From Huiozyma naganishii CBS 8797 (lineage: Eukaryota > Ascomycota > Saccharomycetes > Saccharomycetales > Saccharomycetaceae): a stretch of 64,000 nt of DNA. The notes under the pieces were generated by a model. It had not been told where the DNA came from, did not search any database, and saw only the letters and a program-made list of their open reading frames with translations. The position numbers and the translations under genes were made by a program. Positions 37,274-48,066 of this stretch are shown here, piece by piece (the first letter of the stretch is position 1; each line of letters starts with the position of its first letter). Location: assembly GCF_000348985.1 (NCBI RefSeq), contig NC_035931.1, forward strand, positions 496,001 through 560,000, read 5' to 3'.

Positions 37274-37391
37274 GGTTCTTGTTTCGTGCAATTGAGTCTC
37301 CAGTTGTCATAGTTCCCTTCCTTCACTTACTCTCTCTCTCTCTCTTCTCTCTCTTGATAAAAATCTACATCCACAACAATAAACAGTAACA

Positions 37392-39308
37392 ATGTCTAAA
37401 GCTGTTGGTATTGATTTGGGTACTACCTACTCCTGTGTCGCTCACTTCTCGAACGACAGAGTCGACATCATCGCTAACGACCAAGGTAACAGAACCACCC
37501 CATCTTTCGTTGCCTTCACTGACACCGAGAGATTGATTGGTGATGCCGCTAAGAACCAGGCCGCTATGAACCCAGTTAACACCGTTTTCGACGCTAAGCG
37601 TTTGATCGGTAGAAACTTCGCCGACCCAGAGGTCCAAGGTGACATGAAGCACTTCCCCTTCAAGTTGGTCGACGTTGACGGTAAGCCTCAGATCCAAGTC
37701 GAGTTCAAAGGTGAAACCAAGAAGTTCACCCCAGAACAGATCTCCTCTATGGTTTTGGGTAAGATGAAGGAAACCGCCGAATCCTTCTTGGGTTCCAAGG
37801 TCAACGACGCCGTCGTCACCGTCCCAGCCTACTTCAACGACTCCCAGAGACAAGCCACCAAGGATGCTGGTACCATCGCTGGTCTAAACGTCTTGAGAAT
37901 CATCAACGAGCCAACCGCCGCCGCTATCGCCTACGGTCTAGACAAGAAGGGTAAGGAAGAAAACGTCCTTATCTTCGACTTGGGTGGTGGTACCTTCGAT
38001 GTTTCCCTACTGTCCATCGAGGACGGTATCTTCGAGGTCAAGGCTACCGCCGGTGACACCCATTTGGGTGGTGAAGATTTCGACAACAGATTGGTCAACC
38101 ACTTCGTTCAAGAGTTCAAGAGAAAGAACAAGAAGGACGTCACCACCAACCAGAGAGCTTTGAGAAGATTGAGAACCGCATGTGAAAGAGCCAAGAGATC
38201 CTTGTCCTCTTCCGCCCAAACCTCCGTCGAAATCGACTCCCTATACGAAGGTGTCGACTTCTACACCTCCATCACCAGAGCGAGATTCGAAGAACTTTGT
38301 GCCGATCTGTTCAGATCCACTTTGGACCCTGTCGAAAAGGTCTTGAGAGACTCCAAATTGGACAAGTCCCAAGTCGACGAAATCGTCTTGGTCGGTGGTT
38401 CCACCAGAATTCCAAAGGTCCAGAAGTTGGTCACCGACTACTTCAACGGTAAGGAACCAAACAGATCCATCAACCCAGATGAAGCCGTCGCTTACGGTGC
38501 CGCCGTCCAAGCCGCTATCTTGACCGGTGACACTTCCTCCAAGACCCAGGACTTGCTGCTACTAGATGTCGCTCCATTGTCTCTAGGTATTGAAACCGCC
38601 GGTGGTGTCATGACCAAGTTGATCCCAAGAAACTCCACTATCCCAACAAAGAAATCTGAAACTTTCTCCACTTACGCCGACAACCAACCAGGTGTCTTGA
38701 TTCAAGTGTTCGAAGGTGAGAGAGCCAAGACGAAGGACAACAACTTGTTGGGTAAGTTCGAATTGTCTGGTATCCCACCAGCTCCAAGAGGTGTCCCACA
38801 AATCGAAGTCACCTTCGACGTTGACTCCAACGGTATCTTGAACGTCTCCGCTGTCGAAAAGGGTACCGGTAAGACCAACAAGATCACCATCACCAACGAC
38901 AAGGGTAGATTGTCCAAGGACGACATCGAAAAGATGGTTGCCGAAGCTGAAAAGTTCAAGGAGGAGGACGAAAAGGAGACCGAAAGAATTGGTGCCAAGA
39001 ACCAATTGGAATCCATCACATTCTCTTTGAAGAACAGCATCTCCGAAGCCGGTGACAAGCTAGAAGAAGCCGACAAGGAAGCCGTCACCAAGAAGGCCGA
39101 CGAAGTCATCGCATGGTTGGACGCCAACACCACCGCCACCAAGGAGGAATACGACGACCAATTGAAGGAGTTGCAAGCAATTGCCAACCCTGTTATGACC
39201 AAACTATACCAACAAGGTGGTGCCCCAGAAGGTATGCCAGGTGCTGCCCCAGGCGGTGCCCCACCAGCTCCAGAAGCTGAGGGCCCAACTGTCGAAGAAG
39301 TCGATTAA
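37392..39308 (+). CDS. SSA2: SSA-type cytosolic Hsp70 (SSA2 by position)
   Basis: ATP-dependent cytosolic chaperone for folding, translocation and disaggregation. It is 638 aa (639 in S. cerevisiae Ssa2). The N-terminal ATPase has [24 protein letters not shown] and [11 protein letters not shown]. The linker [13 protein letters not shown] leads to the substrate-binding domain and a helical lid with a [13 protein letters not shown] repeat, ending PTVEEVD, the EEVD that binds TPR co-chaperones. Codon use is the most biased in the window, which indicates very high expression. Position in a chromosome XII-left track (YLL024C) favours SSA2; protein sequence alone cannot separate SSA1 from SSA2. Confidence 0.95.
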   Translation: MSKAVGIDLGTTYSCVAHFSNDRVDIIANDQGNRTTPSFVAFTDTERLIGDAAKNQAAMNPVNTVFDAKRLIGRNFADPEVQGDMKHFPFKLVDVDGKPQIQVEFKGETKKFTPEQISSMVLGKMKETAESFLGSKVNDAVVTVPAYFNDSQRQATKDAGTIAGLNVLRIINEPTAAAIAYGLDKKGKEENVLIFDLGGGTFDVSLLSIEDGIFEVKATAGDTHLGGEDFDNRLVNHFVQEFKRKNKKDVTTNQRALRRLRTACERAKRSLSSSAQTSVEIDSLYEGVDFYTSITRARFEELCADLFRSTLDPVEKVLRDSKLDKSQVDEIVLVGGSTRIPKVQKLVTDYFNGKEPNRSINPDEAVAYGAAVQAAILTGDTSSKTQDLLLLDVAPLSLGIETAGGVMTKLIPRNSTIPTKKSETFSTYADNQPGVLIQVFEGERAKTKDNNLLGKFELSGIPPAPRGVPQIEVTFDVDSNGILNVSAVEKGTGKTNKITITNDKGRLSKDDIEKMVAEAEKFKEEDEKETERIGAKNQLESITFSLKNSISEAGDKLEEADKEAVTKKADEVIAWLDANTTATKEEYDDQLKELQAIANPVMTKLYQQGGAPEGMPGAAPGGAPPAPEAEGPTVEEVD

Positions 39309-39631
39309 TCAAATCAAGTCGACTAGACTATTTGCACGCTTCGGAAAAACCTTGTAAACGATTTACCAACACCCCAATTAACATCAAAATATATAACTAT
39401 TTTTACATTTTCGATAGATAATAAACCATTACTTCATTACTTTTTATTCTTCTGTACTACTTACCGATCTGTTGATGACTCGTCTCATTTCTGACTTATG
39501 GGTGTTTAGATCTTCATGTTCACTCGGATTTTTATTTTTAAAGTACTGTTTCGAAATCTTCGAATCTTGAAATTTCAGCCTTACAGCAACTCTAGGGAAA
39601 GGACACAGCATTAAATAGTAGGGAAACTTAT
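39309..39631. other. SSA2 terminator / NPR3 promoter
   Basis: 323 bp of AT-rich DNA with ATATAT and A-rich terminator-like elements near 39390-39425. No other gene is seen. Confidence 0.6.
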
Positions 39632-42229
39632 ATGAGCGAACACTTACCGAATTCGTACCTCGTGGGAATCCATCTCACAATCTCGACACATTCGGGCCCC
39701 CAGGTCGTGTATTCGTATCCTCCAGCTAGGGTCGGTGCAATTCATTCTAGAAAGTCATCGTCCGATGTCCTTTCACGCAGAAAAACGTTGAACAGAAACG
39801 GCTCTGCCTCTAAAAAAGGTAGCAAGCTACAATCCCAACTCTCTGAGGCATCCCGTGACGTGGATACGTCGATACGATCTAGGACATCGATGAAGTCAGT
39901 GAAATCTGAAGCCTCCTCCATATCGTCTGCATCTTCGCGTAGCTCCAATTCCGGGTTGTCGTCATCAGATGGTCTGAGTGAAAGTGAACTATCTACGGAC
40001 TATGCCGACGAGTCGTTTACCTCGGAAAGTGATACTGGAAGTACTACAAGTAGTAGTGATTCTGAGAATGAAACGGATAACGCGAAGATAAACAGTGCTA
40101 GTAAAAATGGAATATCAATAGAGAATGACAATACACTAAGAAACAGGTTAAGTGGTGAAGGGGAAGACGAACATCTTCGTGGTTTCACCCTTAATGACGA
40201 GTTCTTCCTTGATGAAATTTTCCAAGATACTAATAAGGTCTTTGGCTTCGATTCTGAATTTGTCGCCGAGTTTTGTTGCCCCGATAGAGAGCTCTGCAAT
40301 ACAAAATTCGAATTTACAATCGATCAGTTGGCTTTTTTGGGGTTGCCTATCCATTGTGACTCCAAGGGGAAGTGGCGAAAATCAAAACATAAAAGACAAT
40401 TTTCAAGAAAGCTGACGAACAGCACCTCCCACGGCAATTTATCGAGGAAGGGGCATTCCGTAGGCTCTAGGAGGAGTAAAAATGAAAACGATTTGGAAAG
40501 GCGAATGACAAGAGTTGACACCCTAGAGCCTGACGATGAAATGATATCGTCACATATCGGGAAAGACAATCTAGATAAGAACATGAACATGTTCCACGTT
40601 TGCTTTGTTATGAACCCGCCACTAACCGAGTACAATAAAAGAATAGATGACATGTACCAGTACGTTGTAGCTAAACTCTCTTTACTATTGCGTTATGTCC
40701 AGTCCAAATCAAATTATGTGTCCGAAGAATGTGAGATAATTTTAAAAGAAACTGAAAGCGTTAAAAAAAACTCTCAGTTTTACCAGTCGATAAAGTCTCC
40801 TGGGGAGAGAGGAAAATATCTTTATCAACGGATTCTGTCAAAATCTTCTTTAGCGCGTTGTTTGACAAAGTGTGTTGATCAGTTGCATAAAAATGAGATA
40901 GCCTGTGTAGAGCTAGGCAACGACAAAGTGATATCGCTACAGATCCCAGTTAACAACGAGTTTCAAGACATACCCAATTATAAAATACACCCCATTTTAC
41001 CAAACTCTTACCTTAGTACGGTGTTGAACAACAACTTTTTGGAAGGATGTTCGTACAATGACACACAGTATCTAAATGCAGAGGGAAGGAAAGGATTTTT
41101 GGGTGCTACAGATAACATTGGTAATGACAACGATATATTAAACTACTCTTTACTACTGTTAGATGAGCCAACTCAAATTTTGGAGACGCTCGAAAGTTCC
41201 ACACAGACTGTAAAAACCGGCGATTTGAACACTTTGATACTCAGACAGCTTGTGAAACAAATCAAACCCACTACTCCTTTGATATCATACCACGACATTA
41301 TAACAAGTACATTGCAGCTGGAGTCGAGCGAAATTACATACGATATCCTCCGTTCGTGTGCTATTCACCTCATATACTGGAGGTATGCTAGGGTTATAAT
41401 ACCGTTGAGTTCCAAGCATATTTATATTGTTTCTCCTTTGCTGTCCTTGGATCTATGCTATTCGGGAGATGAAAAAAAATTTAGAGAGAAGTTTTCTTCT
41501 TTGCCATCACTAGCCTATTTTTTGAGCAGACTTTCCGGTTCGACTTCTATGGAAAACGCTCAAAATGGTGGTACCCATCCACGCCAATTTGGCGCCTTGA
41601 TTCCTAGTAAGGAGCATAAAGGTGCTTATCTAAATGCATTGAGTTGGTTAGTGCGACATGGTTACGTCTGTCAGCTTTTGACCTTTGCCCTTATTAGAAT
41701 TGATCGGAAAATAAAAATTGCTGTAGAAGAAGACCTCGAAAAGGAAGGTTACAATAGACGGAAGAAAGAAATAGCTAAGAGACGTCGACACCGTAGCATT
41801 GGTAACAGTGACCAGGACAATAACCCGTTGAAAAAAAGTGGACTAAGAGACCAAACCTCCGGAATTGATAATGTAATGAAAAACTTACAAACGGACGACG
41901 ACAGGAAACAATTCCAAACAGAGGAAGCAGCAGACAGCAAGGATCCATACGAGAGTGACCATTTTGAATTTGATGACCCCGAATTTCAAAACGACTACAC
42001 TATTATCTTAGAACCTGAGCGTGCAACTGCTCTAGAAAAGCGGTGGATTTATAAATGTATCCACAATCAGCCTCACGAAATTCAGATCTTATTCAATAAG
42101 TTACTGAAATTTTTCAATGGTAAGTCTCCGCTTGAAGTTATTATGTTGAATAAAGGTGTCTCAAGACACGAAATGAAAAAACTGTTTGTTGCTTTAGATC
42201 GCTATCTAATAAAAATACATCACTGGTAA
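39632..42229 (+). CDS. NPR3: NPR3, SEACIT (GATOR1-type) subunit
   Basis: Subunit of the Iml1-Npr2-Npr3 complex, a GTPase-activating complex for Gtr1 that inhibits TORC1 on nitrogen or amino-acid limitation at the vacuole. It is 865 aa, shorter than the roughly 1,146 of S. cerevisiae, the loss being in the Ser-rich linker. Conserved blocks: N-terminal longin-type start (NSYLVGIHLTISTHSGPQVV), RFEFTIDQ-type block (CNTKFEFTIDQLAFLGLPIH), MNMFHVCFVMNP, DDMYQYVVAKLSLLLRYVQS, then a C-terminal end with DYTIILEPERATALEKRW and YLIKIHHW. It acts opposite the Gtr1-Gtr2 GTPases, one of which (GTR2) is also in this window. Confidence 0.96.
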   Translation: MSEHLPNSYLVGIHLTISTHSGPQVVYSYPPARVGAIHSRKSSSDVLSRRKTLNRNGSASKKGSKLQSQLSEASRDVDTSIRSRTSMKSVKSEASSISSASSRSSNSGLSSSDGLSESELSTDYADESFTSESDTGSTTSSSDSENETDNAKINSASKNGISIENDNTLRNRLSGEGEDEHLRGFTLNDEFFLDEIFQDTNKVFGFDSEFVAEFCCPDRELCNTKFEFTIDQLAFLGLPIHCDSKGKWRKSKHKRQFSRKLTNSTSHGNLSRKGHSVGSRRSKNENDLERRMTRVDTLEPDDEMISSHIGKDNLDKNMNMFHVCFVMNPPLTEYNKRIDDMYQYVVAKLSLLLRYVQSKSNYVSEECEIILKETESVKKNSQFYQSIKSPGERGKYLYQRILSKSSLARCLTKCVDQLHKNEIACVELGNDKVISLQIPVNNEFQDIPNYKIHPILPNSYLSTVLNNNFLEGCSYNDTQYLNAEGRKGFLGATDNIGNDNDILNYSLLLLDEPTQILETLESSTQTVKTGDLNTLILRQLVKQIKPTTPLISYHDIITSTLQLESSEITYDILRSCAIHLIYWRYARVIIPLSSKHIYIVSPLLSLDLCYSGDEKKFREKFSSLPSLAYFLSRLSGSTSMENAQNGGTHPRQFGALIPSKEHKGAYLNALSWLVRHGYVCQLLTFALIRIDRKIKIAVEEDLEKEGYNRRKKEIAKRRRHRSIGNSDQDNNPLKKSGLRDQTSGIDNVMKNLQTDDDRKQFQTEEAADSKDPYESDHFEFDDPEFQNDYTIILEPERATALEKRWIYKCIHNQPHEIQILFNKLLKFFNGKSPLEVIMLNKGVSRHEMKKLFVALDRYLIKIHHW

Positions 42230-43097
42230 CGGGTATCGTTTAATGCCTAATAACTTAATATTACGTTGTATATTTTTTGAGCTTAATTATAACAACTTGG
42301 TCACTTCTGGAAACTTTAAAAAGTGCAGTAGATCAATATTTGTTAATTTATTCAAAATTTTGTTTTCGTTAGGACTGCCGTTTTGATTGGAAATGGCCGT
42401 TTGGGTCTGTAATAGTCTGATATTGTTATATATACCAAATATGTGATTTGGCCCCTTGTATTAGATGTACTTGGCTGTTCAAGAATTCTTGGTTGGGAGA
42501 TCTGGCATCGTTTCGCTATGATCGAAATCTATTCTTGCTACAGAATGGTAAATGTCGGATTATCGGTGTCTTTTCGTATATTTTCATTATAATAGTTGAA
42601 ATAAATTTGATAGGAAAAGTATCTTGAAGTAATAACGTACCTATTATCCTGGTTACATCATCATTCAAAATATTGTCCAACAATTGAAATATTGGTGGAT
42701 GTCCGGAAAACGTGCAAATGGGGACAAGTTTATACATAATGTTGTCTACAGTTTACAATAAATATCCCAAGCTCACAATCAACACTTAACTAACCTTCAA
42801 ACAGATGATGCGCCGTTCAACTTACCAGCAGTTACAAGAAGAACACGCGCCAAAAGTTTTCTAGATCACGTGCCACAAAAACTTTATTGTGACCAACGCA
42901 TAAAATGTAGGTGAAAAATACAATCAACAGAAATTGGCGTTCCATTAAAGGTCAACGCTGTCACTTCTCCATTTGCGATGCTCTTTTTGCCTGTTTCGCA
43001 AATACAGAATACGAACGCCAATATAATTTCAACATCTGCCACTCATCATTGTATTATCGCTAGATAGGACTGCTGCATTTAAAGAGAAACGTCTAGG
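42230..43097. other. NPR3-GPI13 intergenic region
   Basis: 868 bp, AT-rich, longer than most spacers here. It contains CACGTG at 42867-42872 (about 230 bp upstream of GPI13) and an ORF of 73 codons on the minus strand (42516-42737) with no recognisable protein. I do not see a tRNA or snoRNA. Confidence 0.55.
42867..42872. promoter_or_regulatory. CACGTG E-box upstream of GPI13
   Basis: GATCACGTGCC. The flanking TCACGTG suits Cbf1. There is no AT-rich 80-bp block with a CDEIII motif after it, so it is not a centromere element. Confidence 0.4.
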
Positions 43098-46000
43098 ATG
43101 GATGAGAGTGATATCAAGAAAACGATTCTGAGTACCTCTGCTGACGAAAAAAGGATCTATAGAACCAGGATACAAAAGTTCAAAAAATCCCATTTTCTCT
43201 ATGTGGTTTTATTAATGTTTCTTGCCTCGTTGCAGTTTATTGCTATTGCATTTTTTTCTAGAGGGTTTTTACTTTCAAGACATGTCTTGGACAATATATC
43301 GAAAGCGGATTCTCAATTGACATTGCAGAGTTCTCCCAAGTTTGATAGAGCGGTAGTTTTGATTGTAGACGCACTGAGATTTGATTTTGTCATACCAATC
43401 GAAAAAGAAAAGGCAAATAGCAACTATCATAATAACATCAACATAATGTACGACAAATTTATGGATAACTCGGAAAGTTGTTCTTCCTTATTGCTTAAAT
43501 TTATGGCAGATCCACCAACCACTACCTTGCAGAGACTTAAAGGGCTAACAACTGGCTCCTTACCCACATTCATTGATGCAGGGTCAAACTTCAACGGTGA
43601 CACCATTGAAGAGGACAACTTGATCAAACAGTTATATCTACACGACAAAAACGTATTATTTGTTGGAGACGATACATGGGATGCACTTTTCAATCCGTTT
43701 TTGTCCAACAATTCCGCACCCTTTGAATCGCTGAACGTTTGGGATTTAGACACAGTCGACAACGGTGTCATCTCATTTTTTAATGACCACATTCATTCAA
43801 AGGAATGGGATGTTCTTGTTGGACACATGCTTGGGGTTGATCATGTTGGTCACAAATATGGGCCCGACCATTTTACAATGAAAGAAAAGCAAACACAAGT
43901 AAACGAATTCATTCATTATGTGATGCAGTCACTAGATGACGATACCTTGCTCGTTGTTATGGGCGACCACGGCATGGATCGCACGGGTAACCATGGAGGA
44001 GATTCTATCGATGAGTTAGAAAGTACCTTGTTTCTTTACAGTAAGACTCCAGGTAAGTTTGGTGCAATGACAGATGGCAACCAATCGATTTACAATATCT
44101 CAGATTACGGGTCTAGCTATCGGAGCGTCAACCAAATTGATTTAGTGTCCACACTTTCGCTAATGCTTGGTACTCCGATTCCGTTCAATAACCTTGGCTG
44201 GCCAATCGAAGAAATGTTTAACACTCCGGAGGAGGGTAAAAGAATGACGCAAATAACCATGGACCAGCTTTTGGAATATAAAAAGACTATGAATTTACAA
44301 TTCCCACTAGATAGACATGACAGAATGGAAAGTATACTGGACGAAATACTTGAACATAAGAACCCAGCCTCGGGCCATGAATATGAAAGACAATTCTTGG
44401 AAATGTGCAAAGATTTGTGGGCCCGATTTGATTACTATAGTATTACCACAGGGGTAATACTAATGTTTATTTCGTTGGTGCTCTTGATATCAATAACCAA
44501 GCTTATCCCATCCATTGTTGTGAACCAAATGGTTCCTGAATTTGCTCCCTGGATTTGCACAATGTCAGTGATATCTAATATCTGCTTTTTTGCCATCTAT
44601 TATGTTTTCCAAAAACCTCCACTGATCGATGGTGTATTGTGGTGCTTTCTTTTCGCGACAGCGATTGGTATTATCATAGGCTGCTGCATCCCCATTTTTG
44701 ACCGCTACAGTTTGGGATGGGTTTTTGTGAAGTTACGTGAAGATTCGTTCTCTGACTACTGGTCTTGTATAGGTTGTGGCATACTAATCATCCATGCCTG
44801 CTTGTTCACTTCCAACTCATTCACTATATGGGAAGACCGTATTGTTACCTTTTTATTAACATCCTTAGGGATGCTAACGTTGTTTGAGTTTGCCTTCCTA
44901 CCAAAGCGACAATCAACAAATGCTTTATTGACTGCTAAAATTAATGAAAACGAAGGCACGACTTCTGGAGTCAATTCCTCCACTGCTAATTCCAATTCTT
45001 TACCATTATCTAGATTTGCAAGGTTATTAGGTGGTTATCACTCTATTGTACTCATAATCTGCACAAGGTTGGCTTCCCTAATCACGATATGTCGTGAGGA
45101 GCAAGGCGATTCTTGCACTCCAACGTTCACAACTTCATCCAACAGTTCGTGGTGGTGCATGATGCTATGCTTTCTAATTATTTTTTTGATTCCATCATGC
45201 ATCAAGGGATACTACAACTTGACGTCTTCATACCAGGCTGCCGCACCTATTTGGATCGATGTCTTCCTGAAAGGTTCACTATTTTTAAACTTCATCTATT
45301 GGTCATTGAATTCCCTTGAAAACTCTGATAATAGCTTTTTGAGTGATTACAAGTACGATTTCACCATTGCGAAGTTCACACTGGCTAGAATGTTAGCAGG
45401 TGTTACGATAATAGCTACAAATATTGGTTGGTTGATGGGCCCCCTTTGTATTAAGTTGAACGTTCACAACACAGACGTAAAGTCGCACCAAGCGACGATT
45501 CTCGGCTATATGAACATTTATGGCTCAGAGTATTTCCTACTGGTCATCAATGTATTGATGAGCATAATTCTTTTCAACAAGCCTCTAGCGCAGGTATCAA
45601 TTTCATTAATGTGCAATCAGTTACTTTCCATTCTAGAAATTGTAGATTTGTTGAAACTGAAGGAAAACGTCATAGGACCGATTGTGTTAGGCCTGCTATC
45701 CTACCAGCAGTTCTTCAGTACGGGACATCAGGCCACCATTCCATCAGTCCAATGGGACGTAGCCTTCATTCTGTCAGAAAAGATTACTTTTCCAATAACC
45801 CATTTATCTGTGATTTTAAACACTTTCGGCCCACACATCATTGTGGCGTTGTCAGTTGCCTTGATCACTCTATGGAAACAACCTCCAGATGTTTTGAAAC
45901 CACAGACTCTACTAGGTAGAATTGTGTCCAACTGTGGGGTTTTGTTGACGTACAACACTTTACTCTGCTTAAGCTCCTTTGTGTGGGTCACTTTCTTTAG

Positions 46001-46151
46001 AAGACATTTAATGGTTTGGAAAATTTTTTGTCCGAGATTTATGTTTGCTGCCCTGTGTCTTATTGTCACTCAATTGGTAGTTACCTTTGGTACTATTGCC
46101 TTTGCGACTGGCAGGTTGATTCAACACATAAATGATATATTTTGGCAATAG
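43098..46151 (+). CDS. GPI13: GPI13, GPI-anchor ethanolamine-phosphate transferase
   Basis: ER multispanning enzyme that adds ethanolamine phosphate to the third mannose of the GPI precursor, the group later linked to protein. It is 1,017 aa, equal to S. cerevisiae. Residues about 30-55 form a signal anchor. The lumenal alkaline-phosphatase-like domain shows RAVVLIVDALRFDFV, LKGLTTGSLPTFIDAGSN (nucleophile Thr region), FVGDDTWDALF, VGHMLGVDHVGHKYGPDH and VVMGDHGMDRTGNHGG, so the metal-binding Asp and His residues are present. From about residue 445 there are many transmembrane helices to the C-terminus. Confidence 0.97.
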   Translation: MDESDIKKTILSTSADEKRIYRTRIQKFKKSHFLYVVLLMFLASLQFIAIAFFSRGFLLSRHVLDNISKADSQLTLQSSPKFDRAVVLIVDALRFDFVIPIEKEKANSNYHNNINIMYDKFMDNSESCSSLLLKFMADPPTTTLQRLKGLTTGSLPTFIDAGSNFNGDTIEEDNLIKQLYLHDKNVLFVGDDTWDALFNPFLSNNSAPFESLNVWDLDTVDNGVISFFNDHIHSKEWDVLVGHMLGVDHVGHKYGPDHFTMKEKQTQVNEFIHYVMQSLDDDTLLVVMGDHGMDRTGNHGGDSIDELESTLFLYSKTPGKFGAMTDGNQSIYNISDYGSSYRSVNQIDLVSTLSLMLGTPIPFNNLGWPIEEMFNTPEEGKRMTQITMDQLLEYKKTMNLQFPLDRHDRMESILDEILEHKNPASGHEYERQFLEMCKDLWARFDYYSITTGVILMFISLVLLISITKLIPSIVVNQMVPEFAPWICTMSVISNICFFAIYYVFQKPPLIDGVLWCFLFATAIGIIIGCCIPIFDRYSLGWVFVKLREDSFSDYWSCIGCGILIIHACLFTSNSFTIWEDRIVTFLLTSLGMLTLFEFAFLPKRQSTNALLTAKINENEGTTSGVNSSTANSNSLPLSRFARLLGGYHSIVLIICTRLASLITICREEQGDSCTPTFTTSSNSSWWCMMLCFLIIFLIPSCIKGYYNLTSSYQAAAPIWIDVFLKGSLFLNFIYWSLNSLENSDNSFLSDYKYDFTIAKFTLARMLAGVTIIATNIGWLMGPLCIKLNVHNTDVKSHQATILGYMNIYGSEYFLLVINVLMSIILFNKPLAQVSISLMCNQLLSILEIVDLLKLKENVIGPIVLGLLSYQQFFSTGHQATIPSVQWDVAFILSEKITFPITHLSVILNTFGPHIIVALSVALITLWKQPPDVLKPQTLLGRIVSNCGVLLTYNTLLCLSSFVWVTFFRRHLMVWKIFCPRFMFAALCLIVTQLVVTFGTIAFATGRLIQHINDIFWQ

Positions 46152-46238
46152 TAGTATAAACATGTTATATAACTGGAATAGATGAAGCAGTATGCTTCTA
46201 TGAAACAATTATTTGAAAGAAGTCCAGTTCTCTTCTTC

Positions 46239-47372
46239 TCAAAAGAAAACATTATCTAAATCGCCGAAATCATCATCGAACCCGTTGTTGAAGGGCTCGT
46301 TGTTGTATTCACCGAACATATCATCTAGTAGGTCCTGTTGTTCATTCCCGTTCTGGTCCACATCCTGTGTGCCCAACGGGACGCTCGGTTGATCTGCACC
46401 GCCTAAAATATTCGGATTATTTGATACGGTAGCGGTTACTGGATTGTTTTCCGGTCCCATGAGCTGCGGTATATTTTGGCCCGCGTCGAACCCAGTGAGG
46501 GCGATCTGGGAGGGCAATGGTCTCGGAAGCGGAGCCGGATTATTCTCTTCCTGTTTCTGTTGCCGTATAAAATCCTGCTGCTGCTGTTGCATGATCTTAA
46601 TCCTGTTTTCCTCTGAGTTTTGTTGTTGCAATTGCTGGAGCTTGATTCTATCTCGTTGTTGCTCCTCGAGTTTCCTCTTAGCCTCCGCTTCCTCAAACAG
46701 TCTCTTCTGTTCTTGCTCTTCCCTTAATTTTTGTTCGAGTGCAAGTTTCTTCTCGAGTTCTCGCCTCTCCTTTTCCTTCCTCTTAAACTCATGGTAGTTT
46801 TGCCAGTAGTCTTCTGGTGCCTCCTTTTTATCACTTTTCAAGTGTTCAAACTTGCCGTCATGCCTGACGAGTAGTGTGTCTTGCATTCTAACCGCAAATT
46901 TCCTGCGGTACAACACCAATGCGTTATCTATTGATTCGATAGAGTTGATATCTACATGCCCGATTTGACCTAACAAAGTTCTCTCGAAATCGGGCAACTC
47001 AATTTCCTTGTCCAACTCGCCACGTAACTGATCCAACAACAGAATCTCTTGCTCCAGTTTTTTCTCAAGCGATATAATAGACAACTTGACGTCCTTGTTG
47101 CTCCCGTAGACACTGACCTCTTTCAAACGATGCAATGGCACCGGATTGACGGTCAACGCGTTCATGTACGCGGACCCATTGATGAAATTCTTCAGAATGT
47201 ACGACCTGAACGAGATTGTGTCGCTCTCATCATGGACCACTGCCCCAACTTGCTCGGCCCTTAGCCTACTAGCCTCGAAATCGTGCCTCGCCAACTGGCT
47301 CCTCGTCTGTAAGATCTGCTGCTGCTGCCGCACAGACTTTGGCTGGTACTTCTTCTTTTTCACAACAGCCAT
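46239..47372 (-). CDS. SNF6: SNF6, SWI/SNF chromatin-remodelling subunit
   Basis: Fungal-specific subunit of the SWI/SNF complex in the nucleus. ATG 47372 (MAVVKKKKYQP) matches the MGVIKKKR-type start and gives 377 aa (332 in S. cerevisiae). The diagnostic block RLRAEQVGAVVHDESDTISF (then RSYILKNFI) lies near residues 35-64. A charged coiled coil follows with a Q-rich stretch (about residues 190-275). The C-terminus DMFGEYNNEPFNNGFDDDFG and then DLDNVFF is nearly identical to Snf6. The protein is longer than in S. cerevisiae because of the E/K/R/Q-rich coil. Position between NPR3-side genes and YHL026C fits YHL025W. Confidence 0.93.
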   Translation of the reverse strand: MAVVKKKKYQPKSVRQQQQILQTRSQLARHDFEASRLRAEQVGAVVHDESDTISFRSYILKNFINGSAYMNALTVNPVPLHRLKEVSVYGSNKDVKLSIISLEKKLEQEILLLDQLRGELDKEIELPDFERTLLGQIGHVDINSIESIDNALVLYRRKFAVRMQDTLLVRHDGKFEHLKSDKKEAPEDYWQNYHEFKRKEKERRELEKKLALEQKLREEQEQKRLFEEAEAKRKLEEQQRDRIKLQQLQQQNSEENRIKIMQQQQQDFIRQQKQEENNPAPLPRPLPSQIALTGFDAGQNIPQLMGPENNPVTATVSNNPNILGGADQPSVPLGTQDVDQNGNEQQDLLDDMFGEYNNEPFNNGFDDDFGDLDNVFF

Positions 47373-48066
47373 GACGTTCCCCCCCACTCTTCAATCAAAC
47401 TGTAACGGACGCTACTCCTCTGCAAGGGCCACAGTAGATGGCCCCATCCCAGCTGGTCCACACCTCTTGCAGAAGCTGATGAGAGTGAAATTTCAGACGA
47501 GCCACCGAAACAACCCGAAGCCCTAAAAAATGGATCGAAGTTGGGGAAGGCTCAGCAAATCACAAGCGACGGCAAAGCCCTAAGTACTTGACATTGTTCT
47601 TGACATTGTCCAGAACCCAAAATGTCTCAAATGTCCCGTGAGCCATGTCCAGGACATATTTATGCGCCTTCGCCCGTTCCCAGTCATCTGCGGAGAAACA
47701 GTGCAGGGAACGACAACGAGAGATTTACGCCGGAAATAACTCAAACGGGCCGTCCGTGCTATTGTTTTGCAGTTTCGGGAAATGTGATTCCGGTTTCCGC
47801 TCTTTGCTTCTTCTACGCGGGTTTCTGAGGCGAAAAAAATAGGGCGAGGAAAAAAAGGGAATGAAAAGGAGGTTTTCGCTTATTTGATCGTTTTTAGCGG
47901 CCGTTAGATGGCTCTCTTTTACTCTGCGCTTATATAACTTGAAGTGCTCAACATATTTTATCTGAGTCCTTTTGCTTTTGGCGATGCGCAAGCGTTGATC
48001 TGGCCGTATCAGTTTGAGTGAGCCCGTACCAAGACTAACCTCGGTTGTAGGAACAGAAGAGGTCAA
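47373..48066. other. SNF6-YHL026C divergent promoter
   Basis: 694 bp. An 11-bp direct repeat CTTGACATTGT occurs at 47587-47597 and 47599-47609, followed by several ATGTC words (to about 47658). The YHL026C side has a run of purines (47825-47870). Open frames here of about 65 codons have no support. Confidence 0.6.

Larger units (their letters stand above)
36803..37391. other. CDC3-SSA2 divergent promoter
   Basis: 589 bp. The CDC3 side is A-rich with a CACGTGATC box (36960). The SSA side carries AGGGG (37037-37041), a strong heat-shock element cluster, a TATATAAA box and a long TC-rich leader. No other gene is seen. Confidence 0.7.

Noticed and set aside
42516..42737. 73-codon minus-strand ORF between NPR3 and GPI13
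   Set aside because: No recognisable features, AT-rich spacer, length within chance expectation.
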